Source: an uncultured Ruminococcus sp.
GTDB lineage: Bacteria > Bacillota > Clostridia > Oscillospirales > Ruminococcaceae
Assembly: GCA_900545345.1 (NCBI GenBank)
Contig: UQYQ01000014.1
Location: 1-57,123, forward strand
DNA length: 57,123 nt
Reading direction: 5' to 3'
Below the pieces are notes generated by a model. It did not search any database and had not been told where the DNA came from. It was given only the letters and a program-made list of their open reading frames with translations. A program made the position numbers and the translations under genes. Positions 37,601 through 45,243 of this stretch are shown here, piece after piece. Every line of letters begins with the position of its first letter. Within the stretch, counting starts at the first letter, position 1.

Positions 37601-39411
37601 TCAAGATTATTGGTTGAAACCCATACATCTGTATCGGTATCGGAAGTATCTTTATCACCATTGCCATTATACAAATCAACTGTATTCTTATTTGTAAATT
37701 CTGTGTTGGTATCGTTTGGAGCACCATTAAAAGGGTTTGTAGAATAAACAATCTTTATATAATTTATTCCGCAGTCTTCTGTGAAATTATTGAATGTTAT
37801 TTTACCGTTTTCTTTGTCTATTGTATAATACCGAGAATCAATAGCATTCCACTCATTCTCTACTTTAATATCGCCGACAGCTTCTTTAAACATCTCGTCA
37901 ATAACATAATAATCGTTTAAGGTTTCAGGATTTCCGCTGTTGTTATAAATAGCTATCGTCCATTGAATTAATTTATTATCTCTGTCTTCCCAGTGAGATT
38001 TGCTTATGGAAGACGGTGTAAAACTAACCTCTTTTGACGGTTTTTCACCGATAGGCTGGTCTTTTGGATTGTCAAGTTCAGCTTGGTTTTTATATGTCAC
38101 TCCCTTTTCAGCAGGTGTTGAATAAGTTATTACAATATCACCTGTATAATCACCGGTATTTAAAGTAATTGTATCACCTGACAAATTACCGGTTACCGAA
38201 TCAGGACTGAAAGTTATTTTGCTTATATCAGTGAAATATTCAGAAAGCATCGTGTCCTTAATTTTGAAATCATTCATAGGACGGTTATACTTATTGGTAA
38301 TCGTGAGCTTCCAGTCAATTTCATTATTAGCGTAATCAGCTTCGCCGTCTTTCTTAAGATTATAACCAATATCATAATTGACAGACACTTCTTTATCTAT
38401 AGGGTCAGTTCCGTCACCTTTATTTAAAGAAGCTTTGTTTACTATCTTACCTGTCCAGCGGTCGTCCTCACCCCATTCTAATTTAGGGGTCCATGTTTCT
38501 TCATCGCTAAGCTTAGTTGTGTATGTAATCGTTACTGTCTTATCAGTTGCTCCGTCTGTAAAGGTAAACTTCTTTTCAGTAGAATCATAGCTTCCTGCAC
38601 TTGAAGGTTCAACAGTAACATTTTCAGCTGAACCGCTGTCAAACATTGTATCACTTAAAGTGAAGCTGCCTAAATTATCGGATTTAGGATTATCAACGGT
38701 AACAGTCCATGAAATTGTTCCGTCACCATTATTTTTCCCAGACTTGGTCATTGAAATCGCTTTTGGTGTAAAGCCTTCAACAACTACAAACTGATTACCT
38801 ATTTGAACATTTGAAGAGCTTCCGTGTTCTGTATCAATTCTTGTGACACTCGCATTAAAGTTTAATGTTCCGCTGAATCCGTTTTTGTATGCTTCAAAGA
38901 ATTCTTCTTTTATTTTAATTTTAACAAGTCCTGTAGACTTTTCAATTATAAAACTACCTGTAATGTTGGAACCGTCAACAATACTGCCGACAAGATCACT
39001 AGGAATTCCAACATTATCAGGAAGCTGTACATACAAGTAAGGTCTGTCTGATGACAGTACATTTTCCTCATGAACATCATATGTCATTGAAAACTTACCG
39101 GTAACAGTATTGCCGTCTGACGAAGATTTCTCAAAAGTAAGAGTTTTTATTGAATCATTCAAATCGGTAGCATTAGATTTATATTCAGAATCAAAATCAG
39201 AAAAATCGGTATAATCTGAATTGGAGGCAGCATTCATAGGAATCGAATCAGGAAATTCAGTAGCACTTATAGCAGGCAAAATCAAACTGGTAGAAATAGA
39301 AACCACTACTACAAAAGACAACAACACTGCAGCAATACGATAAATACGCTTGCTTTTTCTATCATTTATGTAATCTTTTATTTTTTCGCCTAATCTATTC
39401 ATGCTGTTCAC
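34630..39411 (-). CDS. Large surface adhesin, pilus-tip type, MPETG-anchored
   Basis: 1,593 residues. After an N-terminal cytoplasmic/membrane signal region (about 1-55) come several Ig-like adhesion repeats of ~120-130 residues (about 60-1,100), each with an ISWTVTV/IDWKLTI/IQWTIAI-type strand, as in collagen-binding MSCRAMM folds. Then follow a SpaA domain (YFNIKKIDVG...YKIVEKTPPSGY) and two Cna_B domains (SVKANKIWADGND, TVEKVWRTYDN). It ends with MPETG at 1556-1560, membrane helix and basic tail. No vWA domain was seen. As first pilin gene it is probably the tip adhesin. Confidence 0.88.
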   Translation of the reverse strand: MNSMNRLGEKIKDYINDRKSKRIYRIAAVLLSFVVVVSISTSLILPAISATEFPDSIPMNAASNSDYTDFSDFDSEYKSNATDLNDSIKTLTFEKSSSDGNTVTGKFSMTYDVHEENVLSSDRPYLYVQLPDNVGIPSDLVGSIVDGSNITGSFIIEKSTGLVKIKIKEEFFEAYKNGFSGTLNFNASVTRIDTEHGSSSNVQIGNQFVVVEGFTPKAISMTKSGKNNGDGTISWTVTVDNPKSDNLGSFTLSDTMFDSGSAENVTVEPSSAGSYDSTEKKFTFTDGATDKTVTITYTTKLSDEETWTPKLEWGEDDRWTGKIVNKASLNKGDGTDPIDKEVSVNYDIGYNLKKDGEADYANNEIDWKLTITNKYNRPMNDFKIKDTMLSEYFTDISKITFSPDSVTGNLSGDTITLNTGDYTGDIVITYSTPAEKGVTYKNQAELDNPKDQPIGEKPSKEVSFTPSSISKSHWEDRDNKLIQWTIAIYNNSGNPETLNDYYVIDEMFKEAVGDIKVENEWNAIDSRYYTIDKENGKITFNNFTEDCGINYIKIVYSTNPFNGAPNDTNTEFTNKNTVDLYNGNGDKDTSDTDTDVWVSTNNLEKKHGEATLDEENGLMTIPWTITIEQEAGKFKGLTLNDIALANDSQNVDLHYISPEQLKALTITDASTNQKLSSDCYSVTDSSANLKSFDIEFSDSDALDDVTKIIINYETTAVISEVEKGQTVIFNNKVTFNGKEAKDPLPYENVDTSQTPYHKYDGSISIEQQTTGTTSKSIGQFEKIKVDGVSYYKFDYIINIDKGRYKEAYTLVDTLPEGFTLYGSINGNWGGYIGEVSSSNANTYYNYDEADGILKFFVNLTDCGSLEQLKYSLKVNAEEFDKLLSKGGVSVVNKLRDESGKYDEVTQTQKFEEAVLTKGLSNEKQAAGYIQYEVKINPDGDDLSRDDKLILTDIIKAHTFEDGVPCNDPGGINIYLDSIKIYHIGGGPNGEDVELDSSMYQYVLDNNPVASAEEKAGIVGEWNAEHTEVAITDYLSTSHCEIVLSGTPNSGCGCWIVNGSYEWITFDSNGRYVFKTDLKNYSGDFKFGTTDSSINIESVTFKGEEVHPYAAKLTMTVPDETPLKIVYKYLGRRPEGSSDDDTVGVVNSVSVNTAMNIEQSTVDSEFVLTSSQEGTIKGKEYFNIKKIDVGNYSVRLDAAFNLYKWDGSSWLPAKVISKEFDENNNKETDTSIVKEWGSSDDTPADLNVSKDELYKMHLDNDSVYKIVEKTPPSGYVKLEKPRYFTVGVLPNEVSIPDEAKNYTIVSNGGNLNIQNYKYISVKANKIWADGNDKHMNDSVTVQLYKSTTNMTEGFPADIVPVENSQVTLGAANNWSCTWNDLPNGTDSGLPVYYYVKEVSYTLNGKSYEIGSDSDGEYRPYYVGNSLNASDTVTITNTAGLTVEKVWRTYDNKDGTPLVDFIEFQVYRSITKQLDGTLPSDAELWKTEKFRLDVANNWNMSFKEGVEPTDINGNKYYYYVVETTHLDDNKVSYIGNGSGSTGLITITNKSTKIVIGHMPETGSIGTVWFFVAGAVLAIGALAALRILRGHLSDQS

Positions 39412-39436
39412 CTCCTTCTCGGATTTTATATAATGT

Positions 39437-40018
39437 CTATTTTATAAAGCCGATTTCATTCAGCGGCCATACTCTTAAAACAATTTTACCTACAACCGCT
39501 TCTTCTGAAATGCAGCCGACAGTTGATGAACGACTGTCAATTGAAGTAGAACGATGGTCCCCCATTACAAATATTCTCTGCTCAGGCACCTGATACGGAA
39601 GCTTGATATCACACTCACCGAATGCCTTTTCTTTTATATATGGTTCATCAAGTTTTTTATCATTTACATATACTGTTCCGTCTGGATTGATATTGACATA
39701 ATCGCCTGAAACAGCTATAACCCGCTTAAGAAGAATTTTATTGTTATAATAAAATGCAACTATATCCCCCTGAGAAAAGCTTCCGCCTTTTCCGCAGACC
39801 ACAAGCTGATCATTATCAAGAGTCGGGGTCATGCTGGTTCCCGTTACTCTTAAAACAGGCAAAAACAGCATTGAAATCAAAACCGCAGCGGCAGCTACAA
39901 CTATTAAAGAGGCAATTGTATTATAAAAAAGCTTTGCAAAATCCGCATGCCCTTTAACACGCTTAACCTCCTTATAAAGCTCTTCAGCAGAAGGAATATC
40001 TATATTGTTATTTTCCAC
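39437..40018 (-). CDS. lepB: Signal peptidase I
   Basis: 193 residues with one membrane segment (about 35-55). Catalytic Ser62 (GTSMTPTL) and Lys98 (KILLKRVIAVSGD) and GDHRSTSIDSRS are present. It removes signal peptides at the outer membrane face; within this operon it probably serves the pilin precursors. The first codons overlap the coiled-coil gene by 11 bases, implying coupled translation. Confidence 0.93.
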   Translation of the reverse strand: MENNNIDIPSAEELYKEVKRVKGHADFAKLFYNTIASLIVVAAAAVLISMLFLPVLRVTGTSMTPTLDNDQLVVCGKGGSFSQGDIVAFYYNNKILLKRVIAVSGDYVNINPDGTVYVNDKKLDEPYIKEKAFGECDIKLPYQVPEQRIFVMGDHRSTSIDSRSSTVGCISEEAVVGKIVLRVWPLNEIGFIK

Positions 40019-40307
40019 CTTTTTCTGCCCCCCGCTTTTGCTTGCGTTTATTATGAGGTTTTATTACCTTCTGAGAAACATCACTTTGTTTTGCAGTATC
40101 ATCAAGCTGTTTACCGCAAAGCTTGTTAATTTTATTCAAAACTTTATCAAGAGCCGTCATTATCTCTTCGTGATTCTTACAATTCTCATCATTGAGTTTT
40201 TTTAGACGTTCATTTTCAAGCCTGGTTTCATCAAGTTCTTTACGCATATAGTAAAGTATTTCAAGAAGCTCACGCCGTTTCAGTTTTTTTAATTCTTTAT
40301 CAGTCAT
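40008..40307 (-). CDS. Small coiled-coil protein of the pilus operon
   Basis: 99 residues, not recognised. A helical, heptad-like region (about 1-65, KELDETRLENERLKKL) is followed by a basic tail (HNKRKQKRGAEKGGK). No signal or membrane segment, so cytoplasmic. It is the first gene behind the pilus promoter and overlaps lepB. Similar small helical proteins precede signal peptidases in some clostridial pilus loci, but no function is known. Confidence 0.75.
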   Translation of the reverse strand: MTDKELKKLKRRELLEILYYMRKELDETRLENERLKKLNDENCKNHEEIMTALDKVLNKINKLCGKQLDDTAKQSDVSQKVIKPHNKRKQKRGAEKGGK

Positions 40308-40372
40308 TTATACACTCTCCGACAAGATATATATTATATGTTATGCAAATAGCTATAGCAGATTTCTTCAAT

Positions 40373-40399
40373 TTATGAAAATTATTCATTTTTTCATAA
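40373..40399 (-). promoter_or_regulatory. Inverted repeat at the pilus transcription start
   Basis: TTATGAAAA and TTTTCATAA, exact 9-bp arms separated by 9 bases, lie just downstream of the -10 box. Placement suits a repressor operator or a 5' hairpin; the binding protein is unknown. Confidence 0.45.
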
Positions 40400-40401
40400 T
40401 T

Positions 40402-40431
40402 ATTATAACGCCGTTTTGTATGATTTGTCAA
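40402..40431 (-). promoter_or_regulatory. Pilus operon promoter
   Basis: Minus strand TTGACA, 18-base spacer, TATAAT; start near 40395, leader of about 88 nt before the first gene. Confidence 0.85.
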
Positions 40432-40628
40432 CTATTTCGCAAATATCTATAACTTTTTCTACAATTTCGACATATTTGAGGTCCTTTTTTATGCAACTTT
40501 TCAAATTTCAATTCATTTATTAGTCAAAATCACAAAAAAATTTATCATTCTAATACTCATTCTTTCAAATCTCACAGTCTGATCTTTTATTGAAATCTTT
40601 CCGGCCTTATAGTTCCTTTTTGTAAACG

Positions 40629-40655
40629 AAAAAAGAATGGTCTATCAGCAGACCT
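40629..40655 (-). terminator. Terminator of the acetyltransferase gene
   Basis: GGTCT/AGACC stem with a short loop followed on the minus strand by ATTCTTTTTT. Confidence 0.7.
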
Positions 40656-40694
40656 GCGATTTTTCTATCATTGATTTCTGTGAACTGTAATCGC

Positions 40695-41315
40695 TTATTT
40701 CAAACTATTGATTTCATTTTGAAGATTTGCCAAAAATCTGCCTGCATGTGCACCATCCATCTGAGTATGATGAAATTGAAAAGATATTGTCAGGCAATAT
40801 CTGAATAATGTCCTTTTGTATCTGCCCCAAATGATAAAGGGATTGTTAAAAATCCCGCTGCTCATGCCAACAGCTCCATCAAGCTCAGTATCTATAACAG
40901 CAGAAGTTCCAATCACCATACTATCTGTCAAATCTCTGTTTTTACAGGTCTTTGCTGCTAATGATGTGTATTTCAGATAATCACTATTGAATTTTTTTAA
41001 ATCCTCTGTATAAAGAACATCACAGGAACTAATCTCGCCTTCCTTATTCTTTACAATTGTATTTACGGCAATTGAATCATATTGCATAAGTTTTCCGTCA
41101 ACGGGTAACATATAAAATTCTTTTACCGAAGATGCGGCTTTACCTATACAATAGTCCATAAGCATATTAAACTTCAGCTTTTTTCTCTTACTGATTCTCA
41201 CAAGCGGCGTCACATTCAATGTCTTGAAAAATGTCACCATTGGATTAGGAGCCTGCATCCATAATTCAAAAGCCATTGCTCGACCGGTTTGCTTCGGTTC
41301 TACTTCTTTTACCAT
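40695..41315 (-). CDS. CatA-like O-acetyltransferase
   Basis: 206 residues, close to the ~215 of chloramphenicol acetyltransferases. The catalytic HHTQMDGAH (HxxxD, residues 183-187) and the preceding ISFQFHHT strand are clear. It belongs to the CAT-like family, but many members in gut Clostridia are not proven resistance genes; the usual N-terminal W-x-R-x-x-H-F start is absent here (MVKEVEPKQTGRAMAF), so chloramphenicol activity is uncertain. It sits at the end of the defence block, before the pilus operon. Confidence 0.8.
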   Translation of the reverse strand: MVKEVEPKQTGRAMAFELWMQAPNPMVTFFKTLNVTPLVRISKRKKLKFNMLMDYCIGKAASSVKEFYMLPVDGKLMQYDSIAVNTIVKNKEGEISSCDVLYTEDLKKFNSDYLKYTSLAAKTCKNRDLTDSMVIGTSAVIDTELDGAVGMSSGIFNNPFIIWGRYKRTLFRYCLTISFQFHHTQMDGAHAGRFLANLQNEINSLK

Positions 41316-41377
41316 ACTTCCTCCGTAAATTATATCTGATTAATTTTTAAAATTTTAAGGTTATTAAAAACATATCA

Positions 41378-41407
41378 GTTTGCAAAAATTCAGTGTTTTT
41401 TGCAAAC
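41378..41407 (-). terminator. Hairpin behind the short rlmD tail
   Basis: Exact 11-bp arms GTTTGCAAAAA/TTTTTGCAAAC with an 8-base loop, starting directly after the TAG of the tail remnant. It may be the original rlmD terminator carried with the tail. Confidence 0.65.
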
Positions 41408-41464
41408 CTACTTATCTTCAATTCTTGTCATCAATACCACGCACTCAACATGAGTACCAAATCA
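41408..41464 (-). pseudogene. rlmD 3'-end remnant (tail C)
   Basis: On the minus strand, after a TGA, the frame reads FGTHVECVVLMTRIEDK and TAG. THVExVVLM is the conserved C-terminal end of RlmD-type rRNA methyltransferases (native copy here: TTHVETVVML). The DNA before it (GGGGATATGTTTTGA) parallels the native GATATGTTCCC. So this is a truncated rlmD end of a different allele, not joined to a methyltransferase. It closes the restriction-modification block. Confidence 0.8.
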
Positions 41465-41626
41465 AAACATATCCCCACAAAATCGCGGAAATACGGACAA
41501 TATTTATACAGTACTAATACTGCACGTGCATCCCTTTTCCCACAAAACCATTCATGCAACGGCTCATTTACAATTATAAGAATTTTTCATAATACCAAAT
41601 ATAATTTATTGCATAAAATACCATAA

Positions 41627-42352
41627 TCAATTTTTATTTAAGCATGCGCTTGAAAAAACATTCCACGCCTCTAATTCTTCTAGTTCCAATGCTTTCTTTT
41701 TTTTATTTATTTTTTCACGTTTCTTATCTAATTCTTCTGCTAAGTCCTCTATATTTTTTAACAATGCCCTTGGAAATTGAAATCTCCTCAAATCTTCCTC
41801 TGTAACCGCAGTTTGTCCGCTTGCTCCAGATTCTGCCTTATTAAACTGTAATTGACCCATTGGTGAGGCTAACAAATAGGCCATTGCTTTTGCAGATATT
41901 CCAACCGGACGTATAATAGCTACATGACTATCAACTGTAAAATTGTCATCTAAATCAAATACCGCACTTTTTCCAATAGATGTGCCACCGTCCATTGTCA
42001 GTAAAACATCACCTTTTTTCAGTTTTCTATTTTCAAAGATACACTCAAAATCTTCTTCCGAAATATAGCGACAATCTTTTAGGTTTATTTGCAAACGCTG
42101 TATTGATAAAGTATTTATAACTGCAATTCCATCTGTTCCATCAATATATGATGGCTGTCCTCCTTTAACTAATGGTTGCGGAATTAATTCTCCCAAGTAA
42201 AATGTATCCTCTGTATCAATCATTTTTTTCAATTCCGCAAATCTTTTTTCAAATTGCTTTGCATCACATCTTAACGAATGTGTCTTTCTGATCTCAGACA
42301 ATTTTGTCTTAGTATGCATCGGATAATTTTTGCTTTTATCCATTAGTCCCAT
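41627..42352 (-). CDS. hsdS: Specificity subunit (HsdS-like) with one target-recognition domain
   Basis: 241 residues, about half a type I HsdS. One TRD (about 45-185, with GDVLLTMDGGTSIGKSAVF) is followed by a helical arm (IEDLAEELDKKREKINKKKKALE). One-TRD subunits usually act as dimers or in type IIB/IIG-like systems. The ATG at 42352 overlaps the fused R-M gene by 10 bases (GGGAGG upstream); ATG 42343 is an alternative. It would give the enzyme encoded upstream its DNA sequence specificity. Confidence 0.85.
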   Translation of the reverse strand: MGLMDKSKNYPMHTKTKLSEIRKTHSLRCDAKQFEKRFAELKKMIDTEDTFYLGELIPQPLVKGGQPSYIDGTDGIAVINTLSIQRLQINLKDCRYISEEDFECIFENRKLKKGDVLLTMDGGTSIGKSAVFDLDDNFTVDSHVAIIRPVGISAKAMAYLLASPMGQLQFNKAESGASGQTAVTEEDLRRFQFPRALLKNIEDLAEELDKKREKINKKKKALELEELEAWNVFSSACLNKN

Positions 42353-44760
42353 TTAACCTCCCTTTTTACAATATCCAAAACTGTAGTCGATTCTCCAACA
42401 TCATAACTTACTGAATAAGGTTCGTCACATAAATGCAAATTGTAAATTTTTTTCTTTGTATTATTTCCTATAAATGAACAAAGTTGGTTTGGTCTACTCT
42501 TTTCTTTCCTTTTACTTAGTTTATACCCAACTTCATCTACAACAAATGAGTCAAACTGTTGATCATATGCTTGACTGGTTTTATCAAAGGCATATCTAAA
42601 AACAAACTTTTCAATCGATGCAGATTTAAGCAAATCATTATAATAAAGAAACGCATCATCAATTGTAGCTATATCCGCTCTCATACGTACAGGAATAACT
42701 TCTGAATTCTTACCTTTTTTTACTACCCAGTCATCTTCGTGTAATATTTCTCTAATCGCATTCACTACTGCCTTTTCAACCTCTTGTGCTGATGTATAAC
42801 TCTTTTTCTTCGTAGATGATACACAAACTTTTCCAGCTTTAATAGCTTTATTTGCATAATCAATATTTTTCTGCCATTCACTATCCCACTTCTCTATTTC
42901 CTGGGCAGTTTTTTTCTGAGCAAATAAAAGACTAGTTAAAGTTGGCGTATCAATAAATACGTTTCGAGGTAGAGATACGATTGCCTTGATTTTAAACATT
43001 CTATATAAAAACAACCTGACTTGCATATTATCAACAGCATTGAATACCGATTCTGGTAAAACTAATCCTAATCTGCCATTTGGCTTAAGCAATTGAAAGC
43101 ATCTTTCAATAAATAAAGATTCGCTTGATGTAGATTCAGATAAAACAAAACTCTTTCCTAACCGTCTAGCTGTTTCACTTGATAGAGTCACCCCAAAAGG
43201 TGGATTAGAGAGTACGACATCAAAAGTTTCACACATATCTTTATTATAACGTTCCCTACTAACACTTCTTAAATTATCACCAACAGGACGAAGCTTTGTG
43301 TCTCTATATTTAGAAAAATCTGAAAATGCATCGTATTTAAAAATATGTGCTGAACCATCACCATGTAAAACCATATTTACTTTCGCAGTAATTGCCATTA
43401 TAAATTTGGGGTCAAATCCATATATGAAATTCTCTGCCCAATAATTAGGAACATCATCCGACATTCTAGCATTATAAAATTGCATCGATTCAAAATCACA
43501 AACCAACTCCTTTTTACGACTTTTTATGGCATTTGTTATAATAGGCATAGCATTTAGCAAAAAAGTGCCAGACCCACACGCTGGATCAATAACATAAGGA
43601 AGTCTGTTTTCTGGATGTGTTGATTCATTCCAAGTTTTTGTTGTTAGTCCATCAAGATCAATCACTTCAATCATAAAACGTACAAGATTAGAATGTGTAA
43701 AGTACATTCCTTTATCTTGCTTAAATCCTATTCGTAATATTTCTTCAAAAAAGGCTCCTATAACATCGCCGTTCAGAGCTGCACCTTTCGTTATAGACAT
43801 TCCTTGCAAAGCAATAACTACTTCTTTAACCTTCTCCTTTGAAAAATCTTTTGGATCTATTTCATCAGGTTCAATTGCATCTGTATCAATATATCGAACA
43901 TACGCATCTCTATATAATGAATTTACTTTTTCAAAAACTCTATCCGCATTTTCTGACTTTCCCATTCGGTACTCAACCTGAAATGAATATTTTTCACCTT
44001 TTCTTCTTGTTCTTTCATCATATATTTTAGCCAATAAACACTTAACTAAATTTACATATAATGAATTGTCAGGATGCTCGCCAAAAAACTCACTATGAAA
44101 TCCTGCTGCAACAGCTTTAAAATCAGCCTGCTTACAATCAACTCTTAAATCTTTCTCCCCTCCACTTATATATGGTTCATAACTAAGGTCCTGATAATCC
44201 ATTGGAAATTCCGTTGCATAAGGACACCCTGCATCAACCCAGCTTTCATATGATTTATACTGCGTAAAATCAATACACTTTGCAACAAGAGTTGCAACAT
44301 TACCTGATGGGACAATTGTAGCATATACTAATAAAGGCGGATTTTTAGCTAACGGTGCTGTAGCAAACAACTGATACCTAATAGCCCTTTCTTCAACCTT
44401 TGCATTTTTATATAGATCATATGGTTTAAGCTCTATCATCGCATATGGTAAATCTTCTTCATCATATAAAAGATAATCTGTTTCGTCATCTTTTGCACCA
44501 GAACTTCCTCGCTTAAAATGTTGCTCATGATACATCTTTTCGACCTTGTACTTATATTGAGGACTACATAACAAACACAAAAACAGTGCATGCACATATT
44601 CTTCTGGATTCTGAGCTTTAATTAAACTTTCATCTGATCGCATTGAAGATGTATACTTTATCAAATTAGAAGAATTGTCTAATTCAATTAATTCCCCCTT
44701 TTTATCATACTTTTGAATCTGATTTTCAAACCAAACCTTTTCTTTTTCAGTTAATGACAT
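42343..44760 (-). CDS. Fused restriction-modification protein: nuclease-like domain plus N6-adenine methyltransferase
   Basis: 805 residues. Residues ~80-115 show a PD-(D/E)xK-like pattern (TDYLLYD, then Glu110-Leu-Lys112) as in HsdR N-termini. The methyltransferase follows with VIDPACGSGTFLLNA (392-398 motif I) and SNPPFG (519-522, motif IV) in HsdM style. There is no helicase/translocase domain and no hsdR gene nearby, so with the S subunit it resembles BcgI-like type IIB or other type II systems in which one polypeptide both cuts and methylates. ATG 44760 has GGAGG eight bases upstream. Confidence 0.85.
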   Translation of the reverse strand: MSLTEKEKVWFENQIQKYDKKGELIELDNSSNLIKYTSSMRSDESLIKAQNPEEYVHALFLCLLCSPQYKYKVEKMYHEQHFKRGSSGAKDDETDYLLYDEEDLPYAMIELKPYDLYKNAKVEERAIRYQLFATAPLAKNPPLLVYATIVPSGNVATLVAKCIDFTQYKSYESWVDAGCPYATEFPMDYQDLSYEPYISGGEKDLRVDCKQADFKAVAAGFHSEFFGEHPDNSLYVNLVKCLLAKIYDERTRRKGEKYSFQVEYRMGKSENADRVFEKVNSLYRDAYVRYIDTDAIEPDEIDPKDFSKEKVKEVVIALQGMSITKGAALNGDVIGAFFEEILRIGFKQDKGMYFTHSNLVRFMIEVIDLDGLTTKTWNESTHPENRLPYVIDPACGSGTFLLNAMPIITNAIKSRKKELVCDFESMQFYNARMSDDVPNYWAENFIYGFDPKFIMAITAKVNMVLHGDGSAHIFKYDAFSDFSKYRDTKLRPVGDNLRSVSRERYNKDMCETFDVVLSNPPFGVTLSSETARRLGKSFVLSESTSSESLFIERCFQLLKPNGRLGLVLPESVFNAVDNMQVRLFLYRMFKIKAIVSLPRNVFIDTPTLTSLLFAQKKTAQEIEKWDSEWQKNIDYANKAIKAGKVCVSSTKKKSYTSAQEVEKAVVNAIREILHEDDWVVKKGKNSEVIPVRMRADIATIDDAFLYYNDLLKSASIEKFVFRYAFDKTSQAYDQQFDSFVVDEVGYKLSKRKEKSRPNQLCSFIGNNTKKKIYNLHLCDEPYSVSYDVGESTTVLDIVKREVKWD

Positions 44761-44853
44761 TTAAGATAACCTCCATGTCTTATTTAAAACTACCTTTATT
44801 TTCTCTTTCCTTAAGTTTAACACATCTCTTTCAATATAGAGCTTCTAAAATAA

Positions 44854-45243
44854 TTAAATAATCCCAAAATGCTTCAAAGCATCCTTTATCGCTTCCACTT
44901 TCTCCGCCGTCGGATGTTTCCTCGGCTGTTTCAATTCTTCTACCGCATTAGGGGCATCATACATCGGCAATCCTAACTCCCTTTTTACCTCTGCGATATA
45001 TGCGGTATGTACTTTGAAGCCATATTTCGCTTCTATGTACTCCTTAATCATCTTGTATGTAACTCGCTCTTTCGGCTTGTATGCTGCGGCTCTCTTGGCA
45101 ATATTATCAAGCGGCACTTTACCCTCGCCCTCGCCAAACTCCACTTTTACGTTGATTACGCTGTCAGGTTTTTTGTGGGAAAGCATTACAACCGTCTCCA
45201 CATGAGTACCAATTTGAGACATATCCACAAAAGTCAAAAACAA
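44854..45243 (-). CDS. RlmD C-terminal tail domain, free-standing copy (tail B)
   Basis: Open frame of ~129 codons reading GTHVETVVMLSHKKPD then a ~95-residue domain (VTYKMIKEYIEAKYGFKVH, YIAEVKRELGLPMYDAPN). The first part is the end of RlmD; the rest looks like a small helix-turn-helix-type domain. It starts at TTG 45243 or ATG 45222 with no good ribosome site, overlaps the end of the TIR gene, and may be translated only poorly. It differs from tail A mainly at silent positions. Function unknown. Confidence 0.6.
   Translation of the reverse strand: MFLTFVDMSQIGTHVETVVMLSHKKPDSVINVKVEFGEGEGKVPLDNIAKRAAAYKPKERVTYKMIKEYIEAKYGFKVHTAYIAEVKRELGLPMYDAPNAVEELKQPRKHPTAEKVEAIKDALKHFGII

Larger units (their letters stand above)
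40308..40694. other. Intergenic region with pilus promoter and CAT-gene terminator
   Basis: 387 bases without a convincing gene. It holds the pilus-operon promoter (40402-40431), a palindrome over the likely start of transcription (40373-40399) and the terminator of the acetyltransferase gene (40629-40655). The rest is AT-rich with nothing recognisable. Confidence 0.7.
41316..41626. other. Gap with short rlmD-tail variant and palindrome
   Basis: 311 bases between hsdS and the acetyltransferase gene. It holds the rlmD 3'-end remnant (41408-41464) and a hairpin (41378-41407). The 41465-41626 part has no recognisable gene; on the minus strand it contains CGCGATTTTGTGGGGATATG, which leads into the remnant. 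Confidence 0.7.

Noticed and set aside
40440..40520. Possible 33-codon frame upstream of the pilus promoter on the minus strand
   Set aside because: Only a TTG start, no ribosome site, and it runs into the -35/-10 boxes; AT-rich DNA gives such frames by chance.
40695..41315. Calling the CatA-like gene a chloramphenicol resistance gene
   Set aside because: Only the catalytic HxxxD region is clear; the N-terminus differs and many such homologues are not resistance enzymes.
41627..44760. Classic type I restriction system
   Set aside because: No helicase-bearing HsdR, a nuclease-like domain fused to the methyltransferase, and a one-TRD S subunit argue against it.
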